From Alphaproteobacteria bacterium (lineage in GTDB: Bacteria; Pseudomonadota; Alphaproteobacteria; UBA828): 64,000 bases of DNA. Every line of letters begins with the position of its first letter. Position 1 is the stretch's first letter. Under the pieces are notes generated by a model that worked only from the letters and a program-made list of their open reading frames with translations, was not told the origin of the DNA and ran no database searches. A program made the position numbers and the translations under genes. Where the stretch lies: contig JAJDUK010000056.1 in the NCBI GenBank assembly GCA_022826665.1, positions 78,257 through 142,256 on the forward strand, written 5' to 3'. Shown one piece after another: positions 9,265 to 18,527 of the stretch.

Positions 9265-11607
9265 CTAACCCGGCGCGTCGTCGCCTGAGCTGCTGCCCGC
9301 GTCGTCCGGCCCGTCGCCGCTCCGCTCGCGCGGCGTGCGCTCCTGCTGCCGCTCCCGTCTTTCTCGCTCATCCACGTCGTCAGCGGAGGAGCCCGGCGGG
9401 GCGGCAGTGTCGTCGCTCGCTCGCGCGTCCTCGATCACCACCCGGGCGGCCGGCGCGCGGCCCTGCTTGTCCTCGCCGAAGTAGATCTGCGTGTGGGGGA
9501 AGGGAATCTCGATACCGCGTTCGTCGAACGCCGCCTTGAGCCTGCGGTTGTACTCCCGCCCGGTCGCCCACTGCGTGAGCGGCTTGGTCTTGAGCCGGGC
9601 GCGGACGATGACGGCGGAATCGCCGAAGCTGTTGAGGCCCATGATCTCCAGCTGCTCCAGCATGTTGGGGCCGAACTCGGGGTCCTGCTGCAGTTCCGCC
9701 CCCACCTCGCGCATCACCTCCACGACCTCGTCGTAGTCCTCGCGGTAGGCCACGCCCATGTCGATCAGGTAGTAGGAGAACTCCTTGGTCATGTTGGAGA
9801 TCGTGTCGACACCGCTGAACGGCACGGTGTGCACGTGGCCCTGCAGGTCGCGCAGCCGAATGGTGCGGATGGTGATCGCCTCGACCGTACCGGTATGCCC
9901 GCCGGCGGTCACCACGTCGCCCACGGCGACACTGTCCTCCAGCAGGATGAAGAGTCCGGTGATGATGTCCTTCACCAGGGTCTGCGCGCCGAAGCCGATG
10001 GCGAGGCCGGCGACGCCGACGCCCGCCAGCACGGGCGCGATATCCAGACCGATCTCCGAGAGGATCATCAACGCCGCGATCACACCGACGACCACGCGGA
10101 GCGCGTTGCGCGCGAGCGGCAGCAGGGTGCGGGCGCGCTGACTCCGCTCCACCAGCTCGCCCTTCTCGTCGACCTGGGTGAGGTAGCGGTCGACCAGCGT
10201 GGTCGCCACTTCGAGCACGATCGTGGCGATGAGGGCGATGGCGACGATCGAGGCGATCGTCGCGATCACGGCGCGGCCGATTTCGCTCGCGAGCCAGGTG
10301 AAGATGTCGGCGTTCCACGCTTCCAGGATGAGGCAAATCCCCAGCAACAGGATCACCGCCTGCGCCGCCCGGCGCGCCACCGGCAGGTAGCGGTTGACCC
10401 GCGCCTGCAATCCCGGATAGCGCTCGTGCAGCTCGGCGCGGATGCGGAAGCCCCGCTCGAAGCCGCGCCTGACGCCTGCGAAGCCAAAACCCGTGGCCCA
10501 GGCGATCAAGAGAGTGAGCGCGCTGCCCTTGATCAGGAAGAGGAAGCCCTCCAGCCCCTCGGCGGCAGCCAGCAGGCCGCCCGCGACGACGTAGAGGATC
10601 GCCGGGATGTGCCAGAAATCCGCGAGCTTGCCTAGGAACGCGAAGACCCTGAGGTGCGCCCGCGTGCCGCTGGTCCGCCCGGTCTCGTGCAGCCAGCGCG
10701 CAAACGCCAGACGGTTCTGCAGGATGAAGGTGATGAGCAGCCCGACTAGGAGGATGCCAAGCAGACGGATCAATGCGTCATGGCCGCTCTCTGGCAGGCC
10801 GAGCAGCAGCGCCGCCTGGCAGAAGACGTAGCCGTAGGCCCCGATGTTCACCAGGCGCCGCCACCAGACCGAGCAATAGGCGGCGTTCTCGTCCGTGATC
10901 GGGGCGAGGCGAAGCTGCGGCGCGTAAGGCGCCAGCACCAGGGTGCCTGCCACTTTGACCACGGTCACGATGAGATGTGCGTTGATGATTGCGAGCGCGA
11001 TCACCCGAACCGAGTCGACCGGCGATATCACGGTCAGCACACCGTAGGCCACACCCGCCGCGATCAAGTTGGGCGCCGCTCGCAGCACGGCGTGATAGAG
11101 CAGCAGCACCGGCCGGAACCAGAGGGAGGGTGCCTCCCGCCGCTCCACCCGGCGCCTGAGCGCGGTGAGCGCGTAGAAGGCGATCAGGCCACCGATGATC
11201 CCACCGGCCATGACGGCGGCCAGCTTGCCGAAGGAGATCAGCCAGGCGTCGCGCTCGCTCGGCTCGCCCCAATGCTCGACCAGCCAGGCGATGGCGTCGG
11301 GGATGCCGGCGATTTCCCGCGCGAGCTCGACGATGTGCTTGCCGAGGACGGCGACGCCGTCCGAGATCGCACGCATGGCGGACGCGCCTTCGGCATCCTC
11401 GCTCGCCTCCGTTGCCTGCTGGGCCTCCAGCGCGGCCTTGAGGTCCGCGATGAAGCGCTTGCGCTGCTCCGGCGATTCGAGGGTCTCGACCAGGCTTTCG
11501 AGGGCCTGAGCGTCGGCCGCGTCGGCGGCGGGCACGCTATCCTGGGCGAGCACCGGCGCGCTCGCGGCGAGCCACAGGATCGCCAACATCAGCGCCGCGG
11601 CCCTCAC
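9265..11607 (-). CDS. MscS-family mechanosensitive ion channel
   Basis: A large MscS-superfamily channel of about 780 residues. It has a signal peptide ([22 protein letters not shown]), a periplasmic helical region, multiple membrane segments and a C-terminal MscS core. The pore-lining helix and beta domain are recognisable in [34 protein letters not shown] and the following [11 protein letters not shown]. It would protect the cell during osmotic downshock. I prefer the GTG at 11607 because it begins a good signal peptide and avoids overlapping arsC. An ATG at 11706 extends the frame but overlaps the arsC start and lacks a ribosome site. The C-terminus is a charged low-complexity tail. Confidence 0.88.
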   Translation of the reverse strand: MRAAALMLAILWLAASAPVLAQDSVPAADAADAQALESLVETLESPEQRKRFIADLKAALEAQQATEASEDAEGASAMRAISDGVAVLGKHIVELAREIAGIPDAIAWLVEHWGEPSERDAWLISFGKLAAVMAGGIIGGLIAFYALTALRRRVERREAPSLWFRPVLLLYHAVLRAAPNLIAAGVAYGVLTVISPVDSVRVIALAIINAHLIVTVVKVAGTLVLAPYAPQLRLAPITDENAAYCSVWWRRLVNIGAYGYVFCQAALLLGLPESGHDALIRLLGILLVGLLITFILQNRLAFARWLHETGRTSGTRAHLRVFAFLGKLADFWHIPAILYVVAGGLLAAAEGLEGFLFLIKGSALTLLIAWATGFGFAGVRRGFERGFRIRAELHERYPGLQARVNRYLPVARRAAQAVILLLGICLILEAWNADIFTWLASEIGRAVIATIASIVAIALIATIVLEVATTLVDRYLTQVDEKGELVERSQRARTLLPLARNALRVVVGVIAALMILSEIGLDIAPVLAGVGVAGLAIGFGAQTLVKDIITGLFILLEDSVAVGDVVTAGGHTGTVEAITIRTIRLRDLQGHVHTVPFSGVDTISNMTKEFSYYLIDMGVAYREDYDEVVEVMREVGAELQQDPEFGPNMLEQLEIMGLNSFGDSAVIVRARLKTKPLTQWATGREYNRRLKAAFDERGIEIPFPHTQIYFGEDKQGRAPAARVVIEDARASDDTAAPPGSSADDVDERERRERQQERTPRERSGDGPDDAGSSSGDDAPG

Positions 11608-11704
11608 GATACCTGCGCGCGAGGCGCATGGGGCCGGCCTCTGGACACCCCGCCTGAGCGCGTGCCAGAGTGCCGCCGCCCTGCGATGCACCGGGAGGGA
11701 CGAC

Positions 11705-12052
11705 ATGGCGGTGACTATTTACCACAACCCGCGCTGCTCCAAGTCCCGTCAAACATTGCAGTTGTTGCGGGACCGGGGCATCGAGCCGCAAGTCGTGGAG
11801 TATCTGAAGGCACCGCCCTCATCCGACGAGTTGGGTGCCGTGCTCGCCAAGCTCGGGATCGAGCCACGCGCGCTGATGCGAACGAAGGAGGTCGCCTACC
11901 GCGAAGCCGGCATGGCCGACGACGGCCTCTCCCGCCGCGCGCTGATCGACCTCATGGTGGCCAATCCCATCGTCATCGAGCGGCCCATCGTCGTGAACGG
12001 CGCCCGCGCGGCCCTTGGCCGGCCGCCCGAGAGCGTGTTGTCCATCCTTTAG
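11705..12052 (+). CDS. arsC: Arsenate reductase-like protein (ArsC/Spx family)
   Basis: A 115-residue glutaredoxin-fold protein. The catalytic Cys11 is in [11 protein letters not shown], typical of glutaredoxin-coupled ArsC, and the tail [20 protein letters not shown] matches the family. In this family the cysteine attacks arsenate and is recycled by glutathione/glutaredoxin. There is no arsB, acr3 or arsR nearby, so an arsenic role is not supported by context, and a YfgD-like general role is possible. A GGGAGG site precedes the ATG. A histone-deacetylase-like gene follows after 17 bases on the same strand. Confidence 0.85.
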   Translation: MAVTIYHNPRCSKSRQTLQLLRDRGIEPQVVEYLKAPPSSDELGAVLAKLGIEPRALMRTKEVAYREAGMADDGLSRRALIDLMVANPIVIERPIVVNGARAALGRPPESVLSIL

Positions 12053-12069
12053 CCCTGCATCCGCTGCCT

Positions 12070-13020
12070 GTGACCCTTCCGGTCGTCATTCACCCCGATT
12101 ACACGGTCCCGCTGCCGCCCGGCCATCGCTTCCCCATCGGGAAGTTCGGCCGGATCAAGGACGTGCTGCTGGAGGACGGCGTGATCCCGCCGGCGAACTT
12201 GATCGAGCCCACGCCCGCGTCTCGGGAGTGGCTGACGCTCGCGCATGACGAGACCTACGTCGACGCGGTGCTGACGCTCGCGCTCGACCGCCGTGCCATC
12301 CGCCGGCTTGGGCTGCCGCTCTCCGACGCCCTGGTCCGCCGCGGCTGTGCCGCCGTCGGCGGCACCGTGCTCACGGGCCGTCTCGCGCTCGCACACGGGC
12401 TCGCCTGCAACACGGCGGGTGGCAGCCACCACGCCTTCGCCGATCACGGCGCAGGCTTCTGCCTCTTCAACGACGTTGCGGTTGCCATCCGCGTGCTGCG
12501 CAGCGAGGGGCTGATCGAGCGCGCGCTGGTGGTCGATCTCGACGTCCATCAGGGCGACGGCACGGCGGCAATCTTCCAGGACGAGCCGGAGGTCTTCACC
12601 TTCTCGCTCCACTGCGAGGCCAACTATCCGCCCTCGAAGGAGACCAGCGATCTCGACATCGGCGTGCCGCCCGGCACCGGCGATGACGTCTATCACTCGG
12701 TGCTGGCGACCCACCTGCCGGCGCTGCTCGGCGACCATCGGCCGGACATCGTGTTCTACAATGCCGGCGTCGATCCCCATATGGAGGACAAGCTCGGCCG
12801 GCTCGCCCTCGGCGACGGCGGGCTCGCCAGGCGCGACCGCTACGTGATCGAAACCTGCCGCGAGGCCGATGTGCCGACCGCCTGCGTGGTGGGCGGCGGC
12901 TACGCCGACGATCTCGACCGCCTCGCGCGCCGGCATACGAGCGTCCATCGGGCCGCGGCCCTGGTGGCGGCCTCGGCCGGAGGGCGCGCACGGGTACGGG
13001 TTGCGGGAGGGAGGGCATGA
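12070..13020 (+). CDS. Histone-deacetylase-family hydrolase (acetoin-utilisation/acetylpolyamine type)
   Basis: A 316-residue zinc amidohydrolase of the HDAC superfamily. The active-site histidine pair His120-His121 in [11 protein letters not shown], the metal ligands Asp158 and His160 in DLDVHQGDG, and a later Asp in [13 protein letters not shown] are all present, so it should be active on an acetylated amine or lysine substrate. Similar bacterial enzymes are annotated as acetoin-utilisation AcuC or acetylpolyamine aminohydrolase. Which one applies cannot be told from sequence. GTG at 12070 gives the family-type start; no clear Shine-Dalgarno is visible. Its stop overlaps the start of the next gene by four bases (ATGA), implying coupling to the zinc dehydrogenase. 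Confidence 0.85.
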   Translation: MTLPVVIHPDYTVPLPPGHRFPIGKFGRIKDVLLEDGVIPPANLIEPTPASREWLTLAHDETYVDAVLTLALDRRAIRRLGLPLSDALVRRGCAAVGGTVLTGRLALAHGLACNTAGGSHHAFADHGAGFCLFNDVAVAIRVLRSEGLIERALVVDLDVHQGDGTAAIFQDEPEVFTFSLHCEANYPPSKETSDLDIGVPPGTGDDVYHSVLATHLPALLGDHRPDIVFYNAGVDPHMEDKLGRLALGDGGLARRDRYVIETCREADVPTACVVGGGYADDLDRLARRHTSVHRAAALVAASAGGRARVRVAGGRA

Positions 13021-14048
13021 AAGCGGCGGTGATCCACGGCTACGGCGAGGCCTTCGACACGATCGTCTACGAGGACGTGCAGACGCCTGCGGCGGGCCCC
13101 GGCGAGCTCCTCATCAAGGTCCATGCCTCCGGCGTGAATCACTGCGACACCGACCTGCGCAAGGGGCTCTTCGGCGTGGACAGCCCCATGCCGCACGTGA
13201 TGGGGGTCGATGCGGCGGGCGCGGTCGCGGACGTGGGCGCCGGGGTGACGGGCTTCAGCGAGGGCGACCGGGTCGCGCCCCACTTCATGCTGAGCTGCGG
13301 CGCCTGCGGCAACTGCCGCGACGGTCGCGAGAACCTGTGCCTGAACGCAGGCGTGCTAGGCGTCACCCATTGGGGCGGCTATGCCGAGTACGTGCGCGTG
13401 CGCCACGACCACGTCGTCCGCATCCCGGATTCGCTCTCCTACGAGGACGCCGTGGCCGGCCAGATTCCCTTCGCCACCGCCTGGGAGGCGCTGATCGAGG
13501 AGATCGCCCTCCGCGCCGGCGAGACGGTGCTGATCACCGCGGCGGGCGGCGGCGTCGGCTCCGCCGCGGTGCAGATCGCGAAGCTCGCGGGCGCGCGGGT
13601 GATCGCCGCCGCAGGCTCCGAGGAGAAGCTGGAGAAGGCCCGCGCGCTGGGCGCCGACGCGGCCATCGACTACACCCGCGAGGATATCGGCGATGCAGCG
13701 CGCAGGCTCACCGATGGCCGCGGCGTCGAAGCGGCGCTGGAGATGACCGGCGGCGCGATCCTGGTGGGCGCCATCGATGCGCTCGCGCCCGGCGCCCGGC
13801 TCGCCACCATCGGCGCCCACGGGGGTGAGCGGGTGGAGATCGACTTCATCGAGTTCTTCCGCAAGCACATCGCGGTGCACGGCTGCGGGCGCTCCACCAA
13901 GGCCCACGTCGAGCGCGTGCTCGGGCTGATGGCGGAGGGCCACCTCAAGCCGGTGATCCACCAGGCCTTCGCCTTGAGCGAGGCGCCGGCGGCCCACGCG
14001 CTGATGGAAAGCTGCAACTTCTTCGGCCGCATGATCATGCGGCCCTAG
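13017..14048 (+). CDS. Zinc-binding alcohol dehydrogenase / quinone-oxidoreductase-family protein
   Basis: A 343-residue medium-chain dehydrogenase. The N-terminal GroES-like domain has the catalytic-zinc cysteine in [12 protein letters not shown] structural-zinc cluster follows in [16 protein letters not shown], so this is a true zinc enzyme rather than a zinc-free quinone reductase. The Rossmann segment is [22 protein letters not shown], cofactor preference unresolved. It is translationally coupled to the upstream HDAC-like gene by an ATGA overlap, which suggests a shared substrate pathway. plsY starts 14 bases after its stop. Confidence 0.9.
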   Translation: MKAAVIHGYGEAFDTIVYEDVQTPAAGPGELLIKVHASGVNHCDTDLRKGLFGVDSPMPHVMGVDAAGAVADVGAGVTGFSEGDRVAPHFMLSCGACGNCRDGRENLCLNAGVLGVTHWGGYAEYVRVRHDHVVRIPDSLSYEDAVAGQIPFATAWEALIEEIALRAGETVLITAAGGGVGSAAVQIAKLAGARVIAAAGSEEKLEKARALGADAAIDYTREDIGDAARRLTDGRGVEAALEMTGGAILVGAIDALAPGARLATIGAHGGERVEIDFIEFFRKHIAVHGCGRSTKAHVERVLGLMAEGHLKPVIHQAFALSEAPAAHALMESCNFFGRMIMRP

Positions 14049-14062
14049 TCCGGCCGGTCGCG

Positions 14063-14713
14063 GTGCCCGATCCGCTCGGCAACTTCGCCTTTACCTGGCC
14101 GTTCTACGCCGGCGGGGTCATCGCCTATCTGATCGGCGCGCTCCCCATGGGCCTGATCGTCGCGCGCCTCTTCAGGCTCGGCGACCTGCGCCGCATCGGC
14201 TCCGGCAACATCGGGGCGACCAATGTGCTGCGCACCGGCAACAAAGCGGCAGCCGCGCTCACCCTGCTGCTAGACGGCGGCAAGGGCGCCGTCGCCGTGG
14301 TCATCGCGCAGCGCTTCGGCCCCGACATGGCGGTGATCGCCGCAGGCTGCGTGGTCGTGGGCCACATCGCGCCGGTCTGGCTGCTCTTCAAGGGCGGCAA
14401 GGGGGTGGCCACGACCTTGGGCGTCCTGCTCGCCATCGCGTGGCCCGTGGGGCTCGTCGCCTGCGGTCTCTGGCTCGCCGTCGCCGGTCTCTTCCGCTAT
14501 TCCTCCCTCGCCGCTTTGATCGCGATCTGTGCGTCACCTGGCTTCGCGATCCTCTTCGACATGCCGCAGATCTCGTGGCTCGCCGGCTTCCTCGCGGTCA
14601 TCGTGACGCTGCGTCACGGGGCGAACATCGTGCGCCTCGCGCGGGGCCGCGAGCTCCGTATTGGCCGGAGCACCCCCGCCCCACCCGAAGCCGATCCCAA
14701 GACGGACCAATGA
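14063..14713 (+). CDS. plsY: Acyl-phosphate:glycerol-3-phosphate acyltransferase
   Basis: A 216-residue inner-membrane enzyme catalysing the first acylation step of phospholipid synthesis, transferring the acyl group from acyl-phosphate to glycerol-3-phosphate. The three family motifs are visible: GSGNIGATNVLR around 47-58, LLDGGKGA around 69-76, and FKGGKGVAT around 108-116, set between about five to seven hydrophobic helices. The start is GTG. It overlaps dprA by four bases (ATGA). The plsY-dprA-topA order is common among alphaproteobacteria. The charged C-terminal tail extends past the last helix. Confidence 0.95.
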   Translation: MPDPLGNFAFTWPFYAGGVIAYLIGALPMGLIVARLFRLGDLRRIGSGNIGATNVLRTGNKAAAALTLLLDGGKGAVAVVIAQRFGPDMAVIAAGCVVVGHIAPVWLLFKGGKGVATTLGVLLAIAWPVGLVACGLWLAVAGLFRYSSLAALIAICASPGFAILFDMPQISWLAGFLAVIVTLRHGANIVRLARGRELRIGRSTPAPPEADPKTDQ

Positions 14714-15858
14714 ACGTTTCCCTCTCCAACGAGCCCCGCACGCTGACCGACGCCGAGCGGCTCGACTGGCTGCGCCTCGCCCGCAGCGAGAATGTCGGCC
14801 CGATCACCTTCTTCGCTCTGCTGGAGCGCTTCGGCTCCCCCGCCGCCGTGCTCGACGCGCTGCCTGCGCTCGCGCGGCGCGGTGGCCGCCGTCGCCCCAT
14901 CAAGGTCTGCGCGCGCGCCACGGCCGAGCGCGAGATCGAGGCGCTGGACCGGCTCGGCGGGCACCTGATTGCCGTAGGCGAGCCCGCCTATCCGCTGGCG
15001 CTCGCCGCCATCGACGACCCGCCGCCGGTGCTCGCCCTGCGCGGACGCGCGGACCTCCTCGCGAGCGAGTGCATCGCCGTGGTGGGCGCGCGCAACGCGT
15101 CTGCCAACGGGCTTCACTTTGCCGAGCGGCTGGGGGCGGACCTCGGCGCCGCCGGGCTCACCGTGGTCTCCGGCATGGCGCGAGGCATCGACGCCCACGC
15201 CCACACCGGCGCGCTCGCGACCGGCACGGTGGCGGTCATGGGCGGCGGGGTCGATGTGCTCTATCCCAAGGAGAATCGGTCGCTCTTCGAGAAGCTGCTG
15301 GCGGAGGGAACGGTCATCGCGGAGGCGCCGCTCGGCACCGTGCCGATGGGGCGTCACTTCCCGCGCCGCAACCGCATCATCGCCGGGCTCTCCCGCGGCG
15401 TCGTGATCGTCGAGGGTGCGGCCCGCTCGGGCTCTCTCATCACGGCGCGGCTCGCGTTGGAGCAGGGCCGCGAGGTAATGGCGGTCCCCGGCTCGCCCCT
15501 CGACCCCCGCGCGAGCGGCCCTAACCGCTTGATTCGGCAGGGCGCCACGCTGGTGGAGAACGCCGACCACGTGCTCGAGGCGCTCGCCGAAGGCGGCCGC
15601 CACGCGTTCAGCGAACCCGGGCAACGCTGGCCGTCCGATGCCGCTCTGGGCCCGCCCGAGGACGACGAAGCACCGGCCAGCGCCCGCGACGCGGTGACCG
15701 CATTGCTCGGCCCGAGCCCCGTGCCGGTGGACATGCTGGTCAGGCAGAGCCGGTTGACTCCCGCGATGGTGGCAACCATTTTGCTTGAGCTTGAGTTGGC
15801 GGGGCGCCTGGAGCGGCAGCCCGGCAACCTCGTTTCACTTTCCCGGCCGGCGGCGTAG
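14710..15858 (+). CDS. dprA: DNA-processing protein DprA
   Basis: A 382-residue DprA/Smf protein that loads RecA onto incoming single-stranded DNA during transformation and protects it. The Rossmann-like core is clear: AVVGARNASANGLHFAERLG, then GLTVVSGMARGIDAHAH, GGGVDVLYPKENR, and FPRRNRIIAGLSRGVVIVEG. An N-terminal helical domain precedes it, and a C-terminal winged helix (DMLVRQSRLTPAMVATILLELELAGRLER) follows, as in the long form of the family. The ATG overlaps the plsY stop by four bases. No com genes are in the window, so natural competence cannot be judged. Confidence 0.95.
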   Translation: MNVSLSNEPRTLTDAERLDWLRLARSENVGPITFFALLERFGSPAAVLDALPALARRGGRRRPIKVCARATAEREIEALDRLGGHLIAVGEPAYPLALAAIDDPPPVLALRGRADLLASECIAVVGARNASANGLHFAERLGADLGAAGLTVVSGMARGIDAHAHTGALATGTVAVMGGGVDVLYPKENRSLFEKLLAEGTVIAEAPLGTVPMGRHFPRRNRIIAGLSRGVVIVEGAARSGSLITARLALEQGREVMAVPGSPLDPRASGPNRLIRQGATLVENADHVLEALAEGGRHAFSEPGQRWPSDAALGPPEDDEAPASARDAVTALLGPSPVPVDMLVRQSRLTPAMVATILLELELAGRLERQPGNLVSLSRPAA

Positions 15859-15893
15859 CGCCGCCCGATGACGCTACCAGCAATCGTTTCAGG

Positions 15894-18512
15894 ATGAACG
15901 TCGTCGTCGTCGAATCGCCCACTAAGGCGTCCACCATCGGCAGGTATCTGGGGCCCGACTACAAGGTCGTGGCCTCCTACGGCCACGTGCGCGACCTCCT
16001 GCCCAAGGACGGCTCGGTGCGGCCGGACGATGCCTTCGCCATGGACTGGACCGTCGCCGACGGTGCCGAAAAGCACATCGGCGCCATCCGCAAGGCGCTC
16101 CGAGGCGCGAACCATCTCTATCTCGCCACCGATCCCGACCGCGAGGGCGAGGCGATCTCCTGGCACGTGCGGGACGAGCTCGGCCGGCGCGGGCTGCTGG
16201 ACGGCGTCGCCGTCAAGCGCGTGGTCTTCACCGAGGTCACCAAGTCCGCCGTGCTCGACGCCATGGCCGCCCCGCGCGACCTCGACGACAACCTGATCGA
16301 CGCCTACAGGGCGCGCCGCGCGCTCGACTATCTGGTGGGCTTCACGCTCTCACCGGTGCTCTGGCGCAAGCTTCCCGGCTCGCGCTCGGCCGGCCGCGTG
16401 CAATCGGTCGCGCTCCGCCTGATCTGCGCGCGCGAGCTCGAGATCGAGGCCTTCAAGCCGCGCGAGTACTGGTCGATCGAGGTCGATCTGGACACGCCCA
16501 GGGGCGAGCGCATGGTGGCCCGCCTCGCTGCCCTCGACGGCGAGCAGCTCGGCAAGTACGCGCTCGGCGACCAGGCTGCGGCCGAGCAGGCGGCCGAACT
16601 CGTCCGCGCCGGGCGCTACCGCATCGCCGCCGTCGAGCCCAAGCGGGTCAAGCGCAATCCGGCGCCCCCCTTCACCACCTCCACCCTGCAGCAGGAGGCC
16701 TCGCGCAAGCTGGGCTTCGCCGCGCGGCGCACCATGCAGGTGGCCCAGCAGCTCTACGAGGGCATCGCGGTGGGCGGCGAACAGGTCGGCCTCATCACCT
16801 ACATGCGGACCGACGGCGTGCAGATTGCGGAGCAGGCCCTGCGCCAGGCACGCGACGTGATCGGGCAACGCTACGGCTCCAACTACGTGCCGGAGAAGCC
16901 CCGCCGCTACCGCACCAAGGCGAAGAACGCGCAGGAGGCGCACGAGGCAATCCGCCCCACCGATCTCGCCCGCACGCCCCAGTCGCTCTCGGCCGTGCTC
17001 AAGAAGGACCAGGCGCGGCTCTACGAGCTGATCTGGAAGCGCGCGCTCGCGAGCCAGATGGCGAGCGCCGAGATCGACCGGGTGAGCGTGGATATCGCCT
17101 CCGACGACGGCCGCACCGGGCTCCGCGCCACGGGCCAGACGGTCGCCTTTGACGGTTTCTTGCGCGTCTATCAGGAGGGCCGGGACGACGCCCGGCGCGA
17201 AGGCGGCGACGACGCGGACGACGAGCGCAGGCTGCCGGCGGTCACCGTCGGCGAGGCGATGGCGGTCGCCGGCGTCACCCCGAACAAGCACGTGACCGAG
17301 CCGCCGCCGCGTTTCTCGGAAGCGAGTCTGGTCAGGCGACTGGAGGAGCTCGGCATTGGCCGCCCCTCCACTTACGCCTCGATCATCTCGGTGCTGCAGG
17401 ACCGCAACTACGTGCGCCTGGAGAAGCGCCGCTTCGTGCCGGAGGACCGCGGGCGCATCGTCACCGTGTTCCTCGAGAACTTCTTCAGCCGCTACGTCGA
17501 GTACGACTTCACGGCCTCGCTCGAAGGCCAGCTCGATACCATCTCCGCCGGCGAAATCGACTGGCGCGCGGTGCTGAGCGATTTCTGGCGGGACTTCGCC
17601 GGCGCGGTCGAGGAGACCAAGGGGCTCCGGGTCAAGCATGTGCTCGATGCCCTCGACGAGACGCTCGGCCTTCACCTCTTCCCTGCCGAGGATGGCGGCG
17701 AGGACCGCCGCTGCCCCTCCTGCAATGACGGGCGGCTCGGGCTCAAGCTTGGCCGTTACGGCCCCTTCGTCGGCTGCGCCAACTATCCCGAGTGCAAGTA
17801 CACGCGCCCGCTCGCCGACAACGGCGGCGATGCGGCGGAGCCGCGCGCGCTCGGCAACGACCCTGAGACCGGCTTCCCCGTTCAGTTGAAGCGCGGCCCC
17901 TACGGCCTCTACGTCGAGCGGGGTGTGGACGGCGCCACCAAGGAGAAGCCCAAGCGGGTCTCCCTGCCCCAGGACCTCGCGCCGGACCTGGTCGATCTCC
18001 AGACGGCGCTCGGCCTGCTCTCGCTCCCGCGCGAGGTCGGCACCCATCCCGAGACCGGCAAGCCGGTCACCGCCGGCATCGGCCGCTTCGGTGCCTACGT
18101 AAAGCACGACGGCGCCTATCGCTCGCTACCGCGCGGCGAGAATGTGCTCGACGTGGGCCTGAACCGAGCGGTGGTGCTGATCGCGGAGAAGAAGGGCGGC
18201 GCGCGTCTGCTGCGCGAGCTCGGCGCCCACCCCGACGGCGGCCAGGCTGTAACGCTCCACACAGGCCGCTACGGTCCCTACGTCCAGCATGGCAGCCTGC
18301 GGGCCTCGCTACCCAAAGGCGCGTCCGACGACGATCTCACCTTGGATGAGGCGGTCAAGCTGCTCGCCGCCAAGGCGGCCAAGGGCGGCGCCAAGAAGAA
18401 GAGCGCCGGGCGCGGGCGCAAGTCCGCAACGGCCAAGACCGGCACGGCGCGGTCGAAGGCCAAGCGCGGCTCGCGCCGGCAGGCAGACGCGCCGGCCGAC
18501 GGCGCGCCCTAG
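15894..18512 (+). CDS. topA: DNA topoisomerase I
   Basis: An 872-residue type IA topoisomerase that relaxes negative supercoils. The Toprim domain opens with VVVESPTKASTIGRYLG, and DPDREGEAISWHV carries its acidic residues. The active-site tyrosine is Tyr303 in LITYMRTDG. After the core there is one zinc ribbon (CPSCNDGRLGLKLGRYGPF...CANYPEC), then three TopA C-terminal repeats around GPYGLYVERG, GRFGAYVKHDG and GRYGPYVQHG. It ends in a lysine/arginine-rich tail, a usual layout for alphaproteobacteria. It starts with ATG 35 bases after dprA and is followed 15 bases later by rnr. Confidence 0.97.
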   Translation: MNVVVVESPTKASTIGRYLGPDYKVVASYGHVRDLLPKDGSVRPDDAFAMDWTVADGAEKHIGAIRKALRGANHLYLATDPDREGEAISWHVRDELGRRGLLDGVAVKRVVFTEVTKSAVLDAMAAPRDLDDNLIDAYRARRALDYLVGFTLSPVLWRKLPGSRSAGRVQSVALRLICARELEIEAFKPREYWSIEVDLDTPRGERMVARLAALDGEQLGKYALGDQAAAEQAAELVRAGRYRIAAVEPKRVKRNPAPPFTTSTLQQEASRKLGFAARRTMQVAQQLYEGIAVGGEQVGLITYMRTDGVQIAEQALRQARDVIGQRYGSNYVPEKPRRYRTKAKNAQEAHEAIRPTDLARTPQSLSAVLKKDQARLYELIWKRALASQMASAEIDRVSVDIASDDGRTGLRATGQTVAFDGFLRVYQEGRDDARREGGDDADDERRLPAVTVGEAMAVAGVTPNKHVTEPPPRFSEASLVRRLEELGIGRPSTYASIISVLQDRNYVRLEKRRFVPEDRGRIVTVFLENFFSRYVEYDFTASLEGQLDTISAGEIDWRAVLSDFWRDFAGAVEETKGLRVKHVLDALDETLGLHLFPAEDGGEDRRCPSCNDGRLGLKLGRYGPFVGCANYPECKYTRPLADNGGDAAEPRALGNDPETGFPVQLKRGPYGLYVERGVDGATKEKPKRVSLPQDLAPDLVDLQTALGLLSLPREVGTHPETGKPVTAGIGRFGAYVKHDGAYRSLPRGENVLDVGLNRAVVLIAEKKGGARLLRELGAHPDGGQAVTLHTGRYGPYVQHGSLRASLPKGASDDDLTLDEAVKLLAAKAAKGGAKKKSAGRGRKSATAKTGTARSKAKRGSRRQADAPADGAP

Positions 18513-18527
18513 CGGCGCGCGGCGCAC

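Noticed and set aside
10780..12069. Extension of the HDAC-like frame far upstream
   Set aside because: The extension is antisense to the MscS gene and overlaps arsC; it has no homology-like pattern. The GTG at 12070 fits the family start.
16350..18107. A 585-codon frame antisense to topA
   Set aside because: A shadow of topA coding, with the biased composition typical of the opposite strand and no ribosome site.
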